The notes below the pieces were generated by a model. That model was not told the DNA's origin, ran no database searches, and worked only from the letters and a program-made list of their open reading frames with translations. DNA of 64,000 nucleotides. Origin: Gracilimonas sp040904925 (GTDB lineage Bacteria > Bacteroidota > Rhodothermia > Balneolales > Balneolaceae). Below are positions 55,801 to 63,208 of this stretch, piece by piece. The first letter of the stretch is position 1; each line of letters starts with the position of its first letter. Both the position numbers and the translations under genes were made by a program. Location: positions 124,001 to 188,000 of the forward strand of contig JBBDSP010000006.1 in NCBI GenBank assembly GCA_040904925.1, written 5' to 3'.

Positions 55801-56373
55801 AAGTGCCAGATTCATAATAGGCAATCCGACTTTTGGGGATTCCCCGAAAATGTCTTCAGCTTTTTCTGCATAGGCCTCATTAAAGCTTAAGATCTTTTTA
55901 TCACGGTCTATAAGGACAAAACTATCTTCAGCATTATTAAGCATCAGATCATGATGCCTTTCATTTAAAGCTTGCTTGGTAACATCTGTCGCACTGTTTA
56001 CAATGAATTCTACATTACCCTCTTCATCAAACACAGGTGTGTTAACAATCTTAAAGTAACGTTCTTTATAGTTTCCATCATCTAATACAATATCATACCG
56101 GGTTGTATTCATCTCGTGCTTTTGACCGGTTTTAATGACTTTTCGAAATGAACTGATTACACGTTCAATACCGGTGGGGTTTTCTTCCTCAGGGTTAGGA
56201 GGGAACGACTCAAATAATGAATTACCAATGAGTTCTTCTTCACTTCTTTGGGTCATTTTGCAATAGGCATCATTAACCTGAACAAAGGTAAATTCAGGAT
56301 CATCTGCCAAAACAATAGAAGTAGGAGTAGGGGAGGCTTTAAATATTTTTATGATCTTTTGCCGATCTATCAT
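49888..56373 (-). CDS. Giant multi-PAS/GAF histidine kinase (2161 residues)
   Basis: The largest gene of the window. I count about 13 PAS/PAC modules: five at 1-635, a GAF-like domain at about 640-770, four PAS to about 1285, a clearer GAF at about 1290-1450 (..GLRSAFGIPLFHNNEFIGVLLLSS), and four more PAS to about 1900. PAS 12 and 13 are a tandem duplicate: ILESI.D.FF.., ..NWTVTYWNK.AE.., ..NLWD.. and ..GLSVYFKDVT/GISVFFKDIT correspond. The C-terminal kinase is of the phytochrome-like class (VASHDLQEPLRMVTSF, LLSNAIKY, DNGIGIN, GTGIGLAI). No membrane segment. Likely co-transcribed with the propeller sensor, which starts inside its stop codon (GTGA). Confidence 0.93.
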   Translation of the reverse strand: MIDRQKIIKIFKASPTPTSIVLADDPEFTFVQVNDAYCKMTQRSEEELIGNSLFESFPPNPEEENPTGIERVISSFRKVIKTGQKHEMNTTRYDIVLDDGNYKERYFKIVNTPVFDEEGNVEFIVNSATDVTKQALNERHHDLMLNNAEDSFVLIDRDKKILSFNEAYAEKAEDIFGESPKVGLPIMNLALPERVDKVNKILDRVFSGEIIRADLSMTNQEGNERFFYTTYRPAYNESGEIYGALFSVYEKTEEYKAKRALEENEAHYRTLIENGSDVIFVLSPEGKPTYISPSIENVLGYTQDEAYKMDLMEVVHPDDTGIIQTELAKCLEKPGEPMKVTPARMMHKDGDYRWCEGTITNMLHDPSINGIVDNFRDITDRVNYQEAIEETKEKYQSLIQTMDGIIWEADAQTFIFNYVSPQSKYILGYEPEEWIGKEGFWKNLIHPDDRDEAVDYCHYQTQKGINHTFEYRIKHKSGHYIWLRDIVTVVSVDGSPRSLRGLMIDITEQKELEQKLEQAYDMAQIGAWELDLIKQKLSWSGFVKELHEVDPDFEPDLDTAIEFYKEGWSRTEIQHAVEKAIEEGTPYDVELIIITAKGNEKWIRAVGKPDMQDGTCVRLFGSTQDITERKQTELQLKRSNTSLVERVKEQRCLYEITNLEEQELSITELLEKAIKIIPGGWKEPEFTGVQITWNEKQFSSSGYKKSDLFLHENIKRTAAGTIEITVAYLNDEKPETNPFLKEEKDLLKAIIEQVSLKVEQILQKNELDDQRYRMQQVLDQSADIICTTKDGTFTSISAACERILGYSQEEMVGKSFMDFIPKEDRDKTVAISESVTKNDVMNFENHFIHKDGHIVPIIWSARWNEKENQIYATGRDATEIKAIEKEKEFERLNKEALINSTEDLVWSIDRELKLITANESFIKGIKEQVGIDIKPGDHVMKGVDEDLQYRKTWQEYYERALSGESFRVETHEPSDNPDEVDIWYETSLNPIYESKNITGVACFARDISGTIKAQKQIRLAEEKFRNVVEHSTNMFYQHDLNGLLTYVSPQSKEFLGYPPEEAKVKWTQFMTSHPINKEGDKLTQKAIETGEVQKPYELQLQTADNRIIWVKVNEAPLIKDDRVVGIVGSLSEITERKKYEKQLKQNLERYNYVSKVSRDAIYDWDLINDKIHWGEGFRTLFGHKPGLDNYPIKNWARLVHSDDIEEIQRDLEFTLEDTSMNSWSSEYRFKMAKGGYAYVVEKAYIIRNNDGEAIRMIGALRDITESKEVDLQNEIHREIADYFKVQDRLKPILNRVLSYLTKYGKFETAEIWLMNEDKTHQNMIIGYAEHKTGEIFYDHSSDIKNFKNGQGLPGAVWKSKEIEVWDNIASKKTSVRREAAKKAGLRSAFGIPLFHNNEFIGVLLLSSEVEASLRREVLTLFEGLQNFLGSEIKRKQQEEEFHLLFESAPEIMAIAHPKGHFVKVNPSFCELLGYTEEEITSRPFEDFVYTDDLKRTKDEFSDTITGEKHSQNYINRYVTRNGDLVWISWYSSDVFGEDGFVFAYGRDVTETKELEQLLQLTNKLAKVGSWELKTSEENKNDRVYWSGMAREIFEVEDDYDPNLSEDLDFFLPESREILENAVANAIGRDESYDLELQIKSAKGTQKWVRIIGSAEFVNGTCQRIFGSIQDITEKKKAEINLEKAFEEKNEILESIKDAFFAVDENWTVTYWNKEAEQVLSKPREEIIGKNLWDEYEDAKDLKFYSEYHKAIDEQVTVNFEEFYPAVDKWLEVTGYPSDNGLSVYFKDVTTRKEAGLKLKEAYKEKAEILESIDDGFFTLNKNWTVTYWNKAAERLLHTPKQNIVGQNLWDIFSDAVDLPSYTNYHRTMHEGINVDFEDYYESLNKWFSISSYSTPDGISVFFKDITEQKVAQKKLEELNDELKQRADELATSNAELEQFAYVASHDLQEPLRMVTSFLTQLEKKYKDQLDEKATSYIHYAVDGAQRMRQIILDLLNYSRLNQDKANREESDLNKLFEDARSLERSHIKENEAEITVDSLPVLNVNPGAIQQVFQNLLSNAIKYHAPGSKPKIHVSAKEIDSHWRFSVKDNGIGINKEFQQNIFQLFQRLHTRDNYSGTGIGLAISKKIIERHGGNIWVESEEGKGSTFFFTIPKNQKRDSE

Positions 56374-56533
56374 AGCTGCTAATAAAATATTTCAACAAGT
56401 TATAGTGCTATTCAACCCCGATCATTTTTTGATCAAGAAGTAATTTTTGCACGTTGCCAACGTAGAATGATTTTATAGTAATAAAAGACTTTTTTATAAA
56501 TATTAAAATATATTAATGTTTGGAGACTGACAA

Positions 56534-56566
56534 CAAAAAAAGCCACACTAAGGTGGCTTTTTTTAG
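56534..56566. terminator. Bidirectional-looking hairpin
   Basis: AAAAAAAGCCAC, loop ACTAAG and GTGGCTTTTTTT form a 6-bp GC-rich core extended by A-T pairs. On the minus strand it ends the outer-membrane gene at 56586, and it could work in either direction. Confidence 0.85.
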
Positions 56567-56585
56567 ACGAGTTATGTCAGCTCTT

Positions 56586-57068
56586 TTAAAAGTATATAGA
56601 AGCTGATATTCGCGTAACTGTAGCAAAATTACTGGCACTATCACCAAAGCGAGCGTTGAGGTTTGCATCTCCACTTACGCTAAAGTGATCAGAGAAGAAA
56701 TATTCTGCTCCATAGCCAACACCAAGATTGAAGTCAGTAACAGATGTATTTGTATTACTAAAAGAAGTATTAGAGATCCCCAAAGTTCCTGCCGCATAAG
56801 TAGCAAAAGCATTCGAAGAGCTCAGATAATACCTTGGCCGTACACCCAATGTGAAGTTTGTATTCTGGTCTTCTGTGGAGTTAAGGCTTAGATAAGGAGC
56901 AAGAGATAGACTTTCATTCAGCATATAAGGCACTTCGATACTTGCTTGTCCCGTAAAGTTAGCTCTGATACCAACATCACCGGTCTCAGGAATAGATTGT
57001 GCCTGAATAGAACAGGTAAAGAGTACAAGTACAGAGAGTAAACCAAGTTTTTTTATCATAGGATTCAT
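56586..57068 (-). CDS. Small outer-membrane beta-barrel protein
   Basis: This is a 160-residue protein with a signal peptide (about 1-23, ending SIQAQ) and then alternating-hydrophobic strands typical of an 8-strand barrel (SLAPYLSLNST.., FTLGVRPRYYLSS.., FNLGVGYGAEYFFSDHFSVSGDANLNARFG), ending in a C-terminal ITRISASIYF with the terminal Phe used for barrel assembly. OmpW/OmpX-like size; function unknown. Own terminator downstream. Confidence 0.8.
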   Translation of the reverse strand: MNPMIKKLGLLSVLVLFTCSIQAQSIPETGDVGIRANFTGQASIEVPYMLNESLSLAPYLSLNSTEDQNTNFTLGVRPRYYLSSSNAFATYAAGTLGISNTSFSNTNTSVTDFNLGVGYGAEYFFSDHFSVSGDANLNARFGDSASNFATVTRISASIYF

Positions 57069-57137
57069 AACAGATATTTATTTGTTTAAGTTGATATATA
57101 TAGGATACACCTAAAGTACATTTGTTTCAAATATATC

Positions 57138-57635
57138 CTAATTATCTATTCCATATAACTCGCTAATCTGCTCATAGTTCCTGTAATCAATACCTTTACC
57201 TTTTACAATTATTGAGGGAGGGATAGCAACTACTCTGAGTACATCCCGGTCAAACATGTTTTCATTTTCATAATTGTTATCTGCTACTTCTCCCTCAATT
57301 ACCAGGCTAAAATTATCGATATCAAAATAGTATCGGAGGTTAACAAGATCATTTTGGAAGGGAACAGAGAAGGGAAGGGCTTGCCATGCGGTAGTTCCCT
57401 CAAAGCGGAGGTAGCCTAAAACCATTCCGTAATCTACCATTTCTTCATCGAGGTTGTCCCATCCATATTCTGCTACAGATATAAATTCGTCTTCCGGAAC
57501 AAAATCATTTGCTCTTATAGTGATGGTGCTTGAATAGACGGTATCCGCTTCACCTTCTACATTATTATCATATACAGTACATGATGAAAGTAGCAGTAAA
57601 CTAAAAAGTAGTAAAAATGATTTGAGTGTTTTCAT
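57138..57635 (-). CDS. Lipoprotein of unknown function
   Basis: This is a 165-residue protein with a lipoprotein signal, lipobox LLSSC with Cys19. The remaining 145 residues are mixed beta with many acidic residues and no domain I know. Possible envelope protein. It lies 69 bp upstream of the barrel gene, on the same strand, and might be expressed with it. The lipobox DNA has an 18-base identical match at 46.7 kb. Confidence 0.65.
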   Translation of the reverse strand: MKTLKSFLLLFSLLLLSSCTVYDNNVEGEADTVYSSTITIRANDFVPEDEFISVAEYGWDNLDEEMVDYGMVLGYLRFEGTTAWQALPFSVPFQNDLVNLRYYFDIDNFSLVIEGEVADNNYENENMFDRDVLRVVAIPPSIIVKGKGIDYRNYEQISELYGIDN

Positions 57636-57788
57636 AACAAGCTCCGGTTATTTGGGGTGATACTAGGTCAAGAACCTGTCTGAAAATAGAAAAGCGATGA
57701 GCAAGAGGTTATCGCATCTTTTGGTTAGGCAGTTCATGCGATGCTTTGGTGGTTATCAGTTAATTTATTAGCAGCTATTTAGGCTTTA

Positions 57789-57937
57789 GTCATCCAGAGC
57801 GAAAGCGAAGGATCTTGCTTTTTGCGAAGCATAAGAGTTGGCATTGAATGGTAAATATGCAGTGGAAAGTTGTTTAATTAGATCCAAAAATCATTCCAAA
57901 ATAAGCGAGATTCTTCGGGGGTACCCTCAGAATGACT
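57789..57937. repeat. MITE-like element, copy 1 (about 149 bp)
   Basis: It begins GTCATCCAGAGCGAAAGCGA and ends CCTCAGAATGAC, so its ends are imperfect inverted repeats of about 35 bases (consensus GTCATTCTGAGSGWASC-GAAGRATCTYGC). No coding capacity. Confidence 0.75.
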
Positions 57938-57994
57938 TGGCTTGATGTAATGATTGGTTTTGGTATTGAGACAAGAGGTATAAAAACCTCCTGA

Positions 57995-58142
57995 GTCATT
58001 CAGAGCGAGAGCGATGAACCTTGCCTATAGCGAAGCATCGGTGTTTGAATAACCAAGGACAGATAAAGTGGCTGGTTTTTGTTTCATGTCGCACTCATTT
58101 CCCTGAATAAGCAAGATTTAACAGGAGTACCGTCAGAATGAT
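57995..58142. repeat. MITE-like element, copy 2 (about 148 bp)
   Basis: Same structure and nearly the same length as copy 1, which lies 57 bp away: it opens GTCATTCAGAGCGAGAGCGA and closes GTACCGTCAGAATGAT. The interiors differ more than the ends. Confidence 0.75.
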
Positions 58143-58144
58143 CA

Positions 58145-58173
58145 ATAAAAAAAGCCGGTAAATAACCGGCTTT
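58145..58173 (-). terminator. Terminator after nuoH
   Basis: On the minus strand AAAGCCGGTT, loop and ACCGGCTTT form a stem of 7 G-C-rich pairs plus A-T pairs, followed by TTTTTATTG. It lies about 27 bp past the nuoH stop. Confidence 0.85.
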
Positions 58174-58199
58174 AAAGTCTAAACTAAATTAACTGTTGC

Positions 58200-59231
58200 T
58201 TAAAATAAGTGTGTGTAAGCATACATTCCGGCAGCGATCAGCATAAAGTTAAGGATACTAAGCGGGAGTAATCGACCCCAGCCAAGTTTCATTACCTGAT
58301 TGTATTTGAAACGTGGGATCGTCCAACGCACCCAGATAAATACAAAGCACCAGAAGATCACTTTACCCATGAATACGGAGACATCAAGAACTCCTTTTAT
58401 CATTGGGCTTAATTCCGGTAACCAGTATCCGGCAAAAGGCAGGTGATAGCTTCCAAAGAAGAAGGTCGTGATCAGGATACTTCCAATGAACACATGCATG
58501 TATTCTGCAAGGAAAAACATCCCGAACTTCATACCACTGTATTCGGTGTGGAATCCACCAACCAGTTCCTGTTCTGCTTCAACGAGATCGAAAGGAGTTC
58601 GGTTGGCTTCAGCAAAAGCAGCTATAATAAAAATAACAGCTCCAATCGGATTGATAAATACATTCCATAAATGCTCCTGAGAAGCTGCGATATCAACTAC
58701 ACTTAATGAGCCTGCCACAATTACTACAGAAGCAACAGCCATTCCCATAGGTAATTCATAACTGATCATCTGAGCTGCAGCGCGTAATCCCCCAAGAAGG
58801 GAATATTTACTGTTAGAAGCCCAGCCTGCTAAAGTAACTCCATAAACGCCCAGAGAGGCTATGGCTAAGAGATACAGAACTCCGCCATTGATGTCAGTCA
58901 CATAAAGGCCTTCTCCAAAAGGGATAACCGCTACCGACATTAGGGCTGTTATCACAGGTATAAGAGGAGCAACAGTATGAAGCGCCTTGAATCCATGAGT
59001 AGGAATTACATCTTCTTTGAGTAGTAATTTTAATACATCCGCTACGGGCTGTAATAATCCGGCAGGACCTACACGATTAGGCCCAACCCGATTTTGTATC
59101 AAGCCGGCAACTCTACGTTCTGCATACACTAAAAGAGCGGCAGAGTTTAAATACGTAAATGCCCCTAAAGCAAGAACAGCCACCCATGTTGGAATAAAAA
59201 GTCCGAATAAATCAATTCCAGCTGTCTCCAT
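58200..59231 (-). CDS. nuoH: NADH-quinone oxidoreductase subunit NuoH
   Basis: This is a 343-residue inner-membrane protein with eight hydrophobic helices. Signature segments: YAERRVAGLIQNRVGPNRVGPAGLLQPVADVLKLLLKED, AWASNSKYSLLGGLRAAAQMISYELPMG, and EANRTPFDLVEAEQELVGGFHTEYSG. It forms part of the quinone-binding site of complex I. It starts immediately after nuoG (adjacent stop and start) and is the last gene before a terminator; nuoI to nuoN do not follow. Confidence 0.97.
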   Translation of the reverse strand: METAGIDLFGLFIPTWVAVLALGAFTYLNSAALLVYAERRVAGLIQNRVGPNRVGPAGLLQPVADVLKLLLKEDVIPTHGFKALHTVAPLIPVITALMSVAVIPFGEGLYVTDINGGVLYLLAIASLGVYGVTLAGWASNSKYSLLGGLRAAAQMISYELPMGMAVASVVIVAGSLSVVDIAASQEHLWNVFINPIGAVIFIIAAFAEANRTPFDLVEAEQELVGGFHTEYSGMKFGMFFLAEYMHVFIGSILITTFFFGSYHLPFAGYWLPELSPMIKGVLDVSVFMGKVIFWCFVFIWVRWTIPRFKYNQVMKLGWGRLLPLSILNFMLIAAGMYAYTHLF

Positions 59232-60968
59232 TTATGCAGTAGCCTCTTGTTTGTTTGAAGGGTTTAGGTTGATGCCCATCTCGTTATCCATACGCTCGTA
59301 GCTTACATTTTCAAATGTTGGATTTGAGGATGATATTTCAGCCATGATTTCTCTTGGTTCACCGAAATCAACATTAAGCCCCATACGTTCTGAGAGTTGA
59401 CTCATGATTTCCCATGCCGGAGCACAATCAACTTTGTTGTCTTCAGTGACCCAGTTATCAAAATTGGTGCCGTATCTATCAAGTCGTCCCTGAGACATCT
59501 CAAGATTCAGACTTCTGTTGGTATACTTGGTTTCTTTAGCTGGGAAGGAGCGTTGAATTCTACCATCTATATTAACATAGCTGGCTGCATGTTCCGCAAC
59601 GCAGGTTACCGGTATTACAAGATCAACTGCTTTTGAGGTCTCACATTCATTCGTAGAAAGCAGGATACTGTATTTTCCTTTGAGGTCCTCAGCTGAAAGC
59701 TCATTACGATCGATAAGTTCATCAGAAAGCATGATCACGATTTTTGCATTCTTAACTTCTGATCTTAGATCTGTACTCTCTTCATATCCGAGCATTCTAA
59801 CGCCTGAAGTATTTGGAGCCTGATCGTCAGTAAGTAAGAAATCATCGCCTGCGCCTTCCACGATATGTGGAGCAAATTTAAAATTGTTGACACCCCAAAG
59901 GTTGAAAACTTTCATCAAGACATAATTTTCTTCAACAGAAGCATGAGCGCTTCCAACCACCAAAACATCTTCCGGCTTGTGAGATTCCAAAGTCTCAGCA
60001 AAAGTTTCGATGGCATTATTCCAGGATGTTTTGGACTGGTTATCTCCATCTAATTTAATAGCAGGGCGGGAGATGCGGTTTTCATTAAATCTTCTATAGG
60101 CTTCACGCCCAACATCCGACATCCAGTGATCATTTACTTCGCCATTATATCTTGGTGTGATACGCATGACGAGATTATCACGAGTCCAAAGGTCGATGTT
60201 GGCACCTTTACCATTGGTGACATCAATGCTCGGGGTTTGGTTCATTTCCCAAACACGGGCTTTAAATCTGAAGTCGGTAGAGGTAAGAGCTCCAACCGGA
60301 CAAATGTCGACTGTGTTTAGTGAATAGGGATCATCAAATTCACGTCCCGGTGCAGCGATTGGGTAATTTTTATCACCTCGCTGAACAATAGTAAGCTGAT
60401 GAGTTTCACTGATCTCATCCGTAAAACGAACACAGCGTGTACAGTTAATACAACGCTCGGCATCAAGTGTGACTCTTGGGCCAAGTTCAACACGCTTAGG
60501 CTTGTGCTGTTTCTTAACTTCAAAACGACTGCCTTCAGGTCCATATTTATAGGTCTGAATTTGAAGCGGACATTCACCGGCCTGATCACAGATCGGGCAA
60601 TCTAACGGGTGATTGATAAGAATAAGCTCCATGGTATCTTTTTGAGCTCTGGCAACCTCCTCATCCGACTCTTGTGTTTTGACCACCATGCCGTCCTGCA
60701 TTCCCAGGGAACAGGATGTTTGCATCTTAGGGAACCAACGTATTTCGCGTTCGCCGTTCTCATCCAGTTCAAACTCACCGGTTTCACGGTTCTTGACTGG
60801 TGTTCCTGCTTTCACGAAGCACTGCCTGCAGTTAGCCGGAGCGCTCATACTGGGGTGATAGCAGAAGAATGGCACTTCTTTACCTTGGTCTAAAATGAAC
60901 TGAAGAACGCCACGGTCGTCGCCTTCCTCAAATTCGAATCGTTGTCCGTCTATAAATATTTCTGACAT
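59232..60968 (-). CDS. nuoG: NADH-quinone oxidoreductase subunit NuoG (short form)
   Basis: This is a 578-residue protein from the ATG at 60966-60968 (MSEIFIDGQRFEF), since upstream codons translate repeat-like DNA. N-terminal 2Fe-2S ferredoxin-like domain (CYHP..CRQCFVKAG), then HPLDCPICDQAGECPLQ (4Fe-4S), CINCTRCVRF and DICPVGAL, then a shortened molybdopterin-type region (WTRDNLVMRITPRYNGEVNDHWMSD). It carries the electron-relay clusters of the complex I peripheral arm. Much shorter than E. coli NuoG (about 900 residues), as in related phyla. It follows nuoF with an extra gene inserted between. Confidence 0.95.
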   Translation of the reverse strand: MSEIFIDGQRFEFEEGDDRGVLQFILDQGKEVPFFCYHPSMSAPANCRQCFVKAGTPVKNRETGEFELDENGEREIRWFPKMQTSCSLGMQDGMVVKTQESDEEVARAQKDTMELILINHPLDCPICDQAGECPLQIQTYKYGPEGSRFEVKKQHKPKRVELGPRVTLDAERCINCTRCVRFTDEISETHQLTIVQRGDKNYPIAAPGREFDDPYSLNTVDICPVGALTSTDFRFKARVWEMNQTPSIDVTNGKGANIDLWTRDNLVMRITPRYNGEVNDHWMSDVGREAYRRFNENRISRPAIKLDGDNQSKTSWNNAIETFAETLESHKPEDVLVVGSAHASVEENYVLMKVFNLWGVNNFKFAPHIVEGAGDDFLLTDDQAPNTSGVRMLGYEESTDLRSEVKNAKIVIMLSDELIDRNELSAEDLKGKYSILLSTNECETSKAVDLVIPVTCVAEHAASYVNIDGRIQRSFPAKETKYTNRSLNLEMSQGRLDRYGTNFDNWVTEDNKVDCAPAWEIMSQLSERMGLNVDFGEPREIMAEISSSNPTFENVSYERMDNEMGINLNPSNKQEATA

Positions 60969-61017
60969 ATTGGATTGTTGATTTTTGATAGATGATTGAT
61001 GATTCAATCATAACCAA

Positions 61018-61365
61018 TCATTTTCCTTGAGCTGTTTTTCTGGAGATTATAAAAATTGATGTTAACTCATTCGCTTCTTTTAAAAGAGGCTCAACCAATT
61101 GTTTAGGTTTGAGGTCTTCATCAATTATAAACTGCATCCAGAATTCACTTTCATCAGCTTCTTCAATAACTATGCTCAATTTTGCGGTGAAGGCTGCTTT
61201 ACTATGAGCAATGCAAGCGGCCCGGTAATTTGCAGCAACTGAAGTTCCGCATTGTATCAGTTGCCCTTTAATATGATTTCCAAGATATGATTTTGGCAAA
61301 CTTACAGCCAACTTAACACATCTGTGTGCAAAATCTTTAGTTCTTAGTTTTAAATCATCAATAAT
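61018..61365 (-). CDS. Four-helix-bundle protein, S23/23S-intervening-sequence family, inserted between nuoF and nuoG
   Basis: This is about 97 residues from TTG at 61311, but the family match continues upstream to an ATT at 61365 (IDDLKLRTKDFAHRCVKLAVSLPKSYLG..), giving about 115 residues, the usual length. The core LPKSYLGNHIKGQLIQCGTSVAANYRAAC..AK..FTAKLSIVIEEADESEFWM is the S23 family (helices 1-3, with the GTS..NYRAA and E.D.S.FW motifs). These genes occur in 23S rRNA and as extra genes within operons; molecular role is unclear. No ATG or GTG fits the full-length frame, so either a rare start is used or the 5' end is damaged. Confidence 0.85.
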   Translation of the reverse strand: MIDDLKLRTKDFAHRCVKLAVSLPKSYLGNHIKGQLIQCGTSVAANYRAACIAHSKAAFTAKLSIVIEEADESEFWMQFIIDEDLKPKQLVEPLLKEANELTSIFIISRKTAQGK

Positions 61366-61372
61366 GAATCTA

Positions 61373-62659
61373 TCATGCTACTGCGTGAACTGATTTCTTG
61401 CAGCGAGCTTCGAATTCGTCTCTGAAACGGTTGATAGTATGTCGAACAGGCCATGCGGCTGCATCAGCAAGAGCACAGATCGTTCGGCCTTCCATTTGGG
61501 TAGTTACATCTAAAAGCAGATCAAGATCTCTGATCTCGCCTTCACCATTCTTGATCTTCAATAAGATCTTTTCAAGCCAGCCGGTACCTTCACGGCAAGG
61601 AGTACATTGTCCACATGATTCATGGTGATAGAAATGTGCAATTCTCCACAGCATATCTACCATATCTGTGTCTTCATCCATCACGATCATTCCGGCTGTT
61701 CCCATCATGGACCCTACCTCACGCATGGAATCAGCATCCATATTTACTCCCTCAAGCTGGTCGGCTCTTAAAATAGGAGTGGAAGATCCACCGGGGATCA
61801 ATCCTTTAAGTTTTTTTCCGCCACGAATTCCCTGGGCCACTTCATTGATCAGATCCATAACAGGAACTCCTGATGGAAGCTCATATACGCCGGGACGATT
61901 TACATGTCCAGAGATTCCGTAAAGTATAGGACCAGGATGCGTTTCAGCACCAATATTTGTGAACCAGTCTGCACCATTATTAATTACACCGGGTACGTTG
62001 GCTAAAGTTTCAATATTGTTGATGGTGGTTGGTCGTCCCCAAAGTCCTTTTTGGGCAGGGAATGGAGGTTTTACACGAGGATAACCACGCTTTCCCTCAA
62101 GAGATTCAAGCATCGAAGTTTCTTCACCACAAATATAGGCTCCTGCGCCATAGGTTACTTCAAATTCGACACTGTAATCAGTACCAAAAAGATTTTTACC
62201 GATGTAGCCTTTTGAACGTGCATCAGCTAAGGCCTTTTCCATTATCTTTACCCAAGAGTAATACTCACCTCTTATATAAACATAGATAGTAGTAACCTCC
62301 ATGGCATATGCAGCGATCAAAGCACCTTCAATAAATAAATGTGGATTATATTCAAAGATCTTTCGGTCTTTAAAGGTACCCGGTTCTGATTCATCACCGT
62401 TACAAGCTAGGTAACGAGGGCCACCATCAGCAGGAGGCATGAACGACCATTTCAACCCGGCATTAAAACCGGCACCGCCACGTCCTCTGATGTTAGCCGC
62501 TTTTATTTCATCAACAACTTTCCCGGGATCCCAGTCATTACCTTTAACAACTTTCTCAAGTGCTTTATATCCTCCATTTTTTTCATAAACATCGATCTTT
62601 TCGAGATTGGGGATGTCGGGAATAAGAATCGGTTCAAAAGATTTCCAGTCAGAAGCCAT
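61373..62659 (-). CDS. nuoF: NADH-quinone oxidoreductase subunit NuoF
   Basis: This is a 428-residue protein that binds NADH and FMN: RGRGGAGFNAGLKWSFMP (NADH site), NGDESEPGTFKDR (FMN), GAGAYICGEETSMLESLEGKRG, and the 4Fe-4S motif ESCGQCTPCREG. The entry point of electrons in complex I. It starts 2 bp after nuoE and is followed by the S23-family gene, its stop codon close to the likely start of that gene. Confidence 0.97.
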   Translation of the reverse strand: MASDWKSFEPILIPDIPNLEKIDVYEKNGGYKALEKVVKGNDWDPGKVVDEIKAANIRGRGGAGFNAGLKWSFMPPADGGPRYLACNGDESEPGTFKDRKIFEYNPHLFIEGALIAAYAMEVTTIYVYIRGEYYSWVKIMEKALADARSKGYIGKNLFGTDYSVEFEVTYGAGAYICGEETSMLESLEGKRGYPRVKPPFPAQKGLWGRPTTINNIETLANVPGVINNGADWFTNIGAETHPGPILYGISGHVNRPGVYELPSGVPVMDLINEVAQGIRGGKKLKGLIPGGSSTPILRADQLEGVNMDADSMREVGSMMGTAGMIVMDEDTDMVDMLWRIAHFYHHESCGQCTPCREGTGWLEKILLKIKNGEGEIRDLDLLLDVTTQMEGRTICALADAAAWPVRHTINRFRDEFEARCKKSVHAVA

Positions 62660-62661
62660 AA

Positions 62662-63207
62662 TTACTTGTTATTAATATTTTCGAGGAGAGGCATTCCCAC
62701 GGATTCAAATTCGGGTACTTTACCTTCTTTGAGGCTTTCAATAACCTCATCCAGCTTTTCTTCCGTCAGATTGTTGACATAAATATCGTTAGTGATCTGC
62801 ATCATTGGAGCATAACCGCATGCACCAAGGCACTCAACAGATTGAATACTGAACATGCCGTCTTCAGTAGTTTCACCGGCTTTGATGCCAAGCTTGTCTT
62901 CCAGGTAATGTAACATTTTGTATCCACCACAAAGCTGACAACTTGTTGTTGTACAAACATCAAGCACATATTTGCCTTTGCGCTCTTTGTAATACTGTGT
63001 ATAGAAGGTAGCTACTCCGTGAACATGTGATTCGGGTAATTCTAAAGTCTCAGCAACCAATCGTTGAACCGCTGGTTCAACATGACCAAATCTTCTTTGT
63101 GCTACCCAAAGTGTAGGCAGGGTAGCCGGCATTACTTCCGGAAATTTGGCCTTTATGGCTTCAATTTCTTCTAAGTCTTCTTTTGTAAATTTGTAGGTTT
63201 CTTCCAT
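62662..63207 (-). CDS. nuoE: NADH-quinone oxidoreductase subunit NuoE
   Basis: This is a 181-residue thioredoxin-like subunit with a 2Fe-2S cluster: CTTTSCQLCGG and ECLGACGYAP supply four cysteines. N-terminal helical region (PATLPTLWVAQRRFGHV..) as in family. It works with NuoF in NADH oxidation. It starts immediately after the nuoD stop. Confidence 0.97.
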   Translation of the reverse strand: MEETYKFTKEDLEEIEAIKAKFPEVMPATLPTLWVAQRRFGHVEPAVQRLVAETLELPESHVHGVATFYTQYYKERKGKYVLDVCTTTSCQLCGGYKMLHYLEDKLGIKAGETTEDGMFSIQSVECLGACGYAPMMQITNDIYVNNLTEEKLDEVIESLKEGKVPEFESVGMPLLENINNK

Positions 63208-63208
63208 C

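Noticed and set aside
57636..58199. Direct or inverted repeats here as a CRISPR array
   Set aside because: There are only two long units, with inverted ends and no regular short repeat-spacer pattern.
60969..61007. Upstream extension of NuoG (13 residues, MNHQSSIKNQQSN)
   Set aside because: The family starts at MSEIFIDGQ; the extra codons come from low-complexity DNA next to the S23 insertion.
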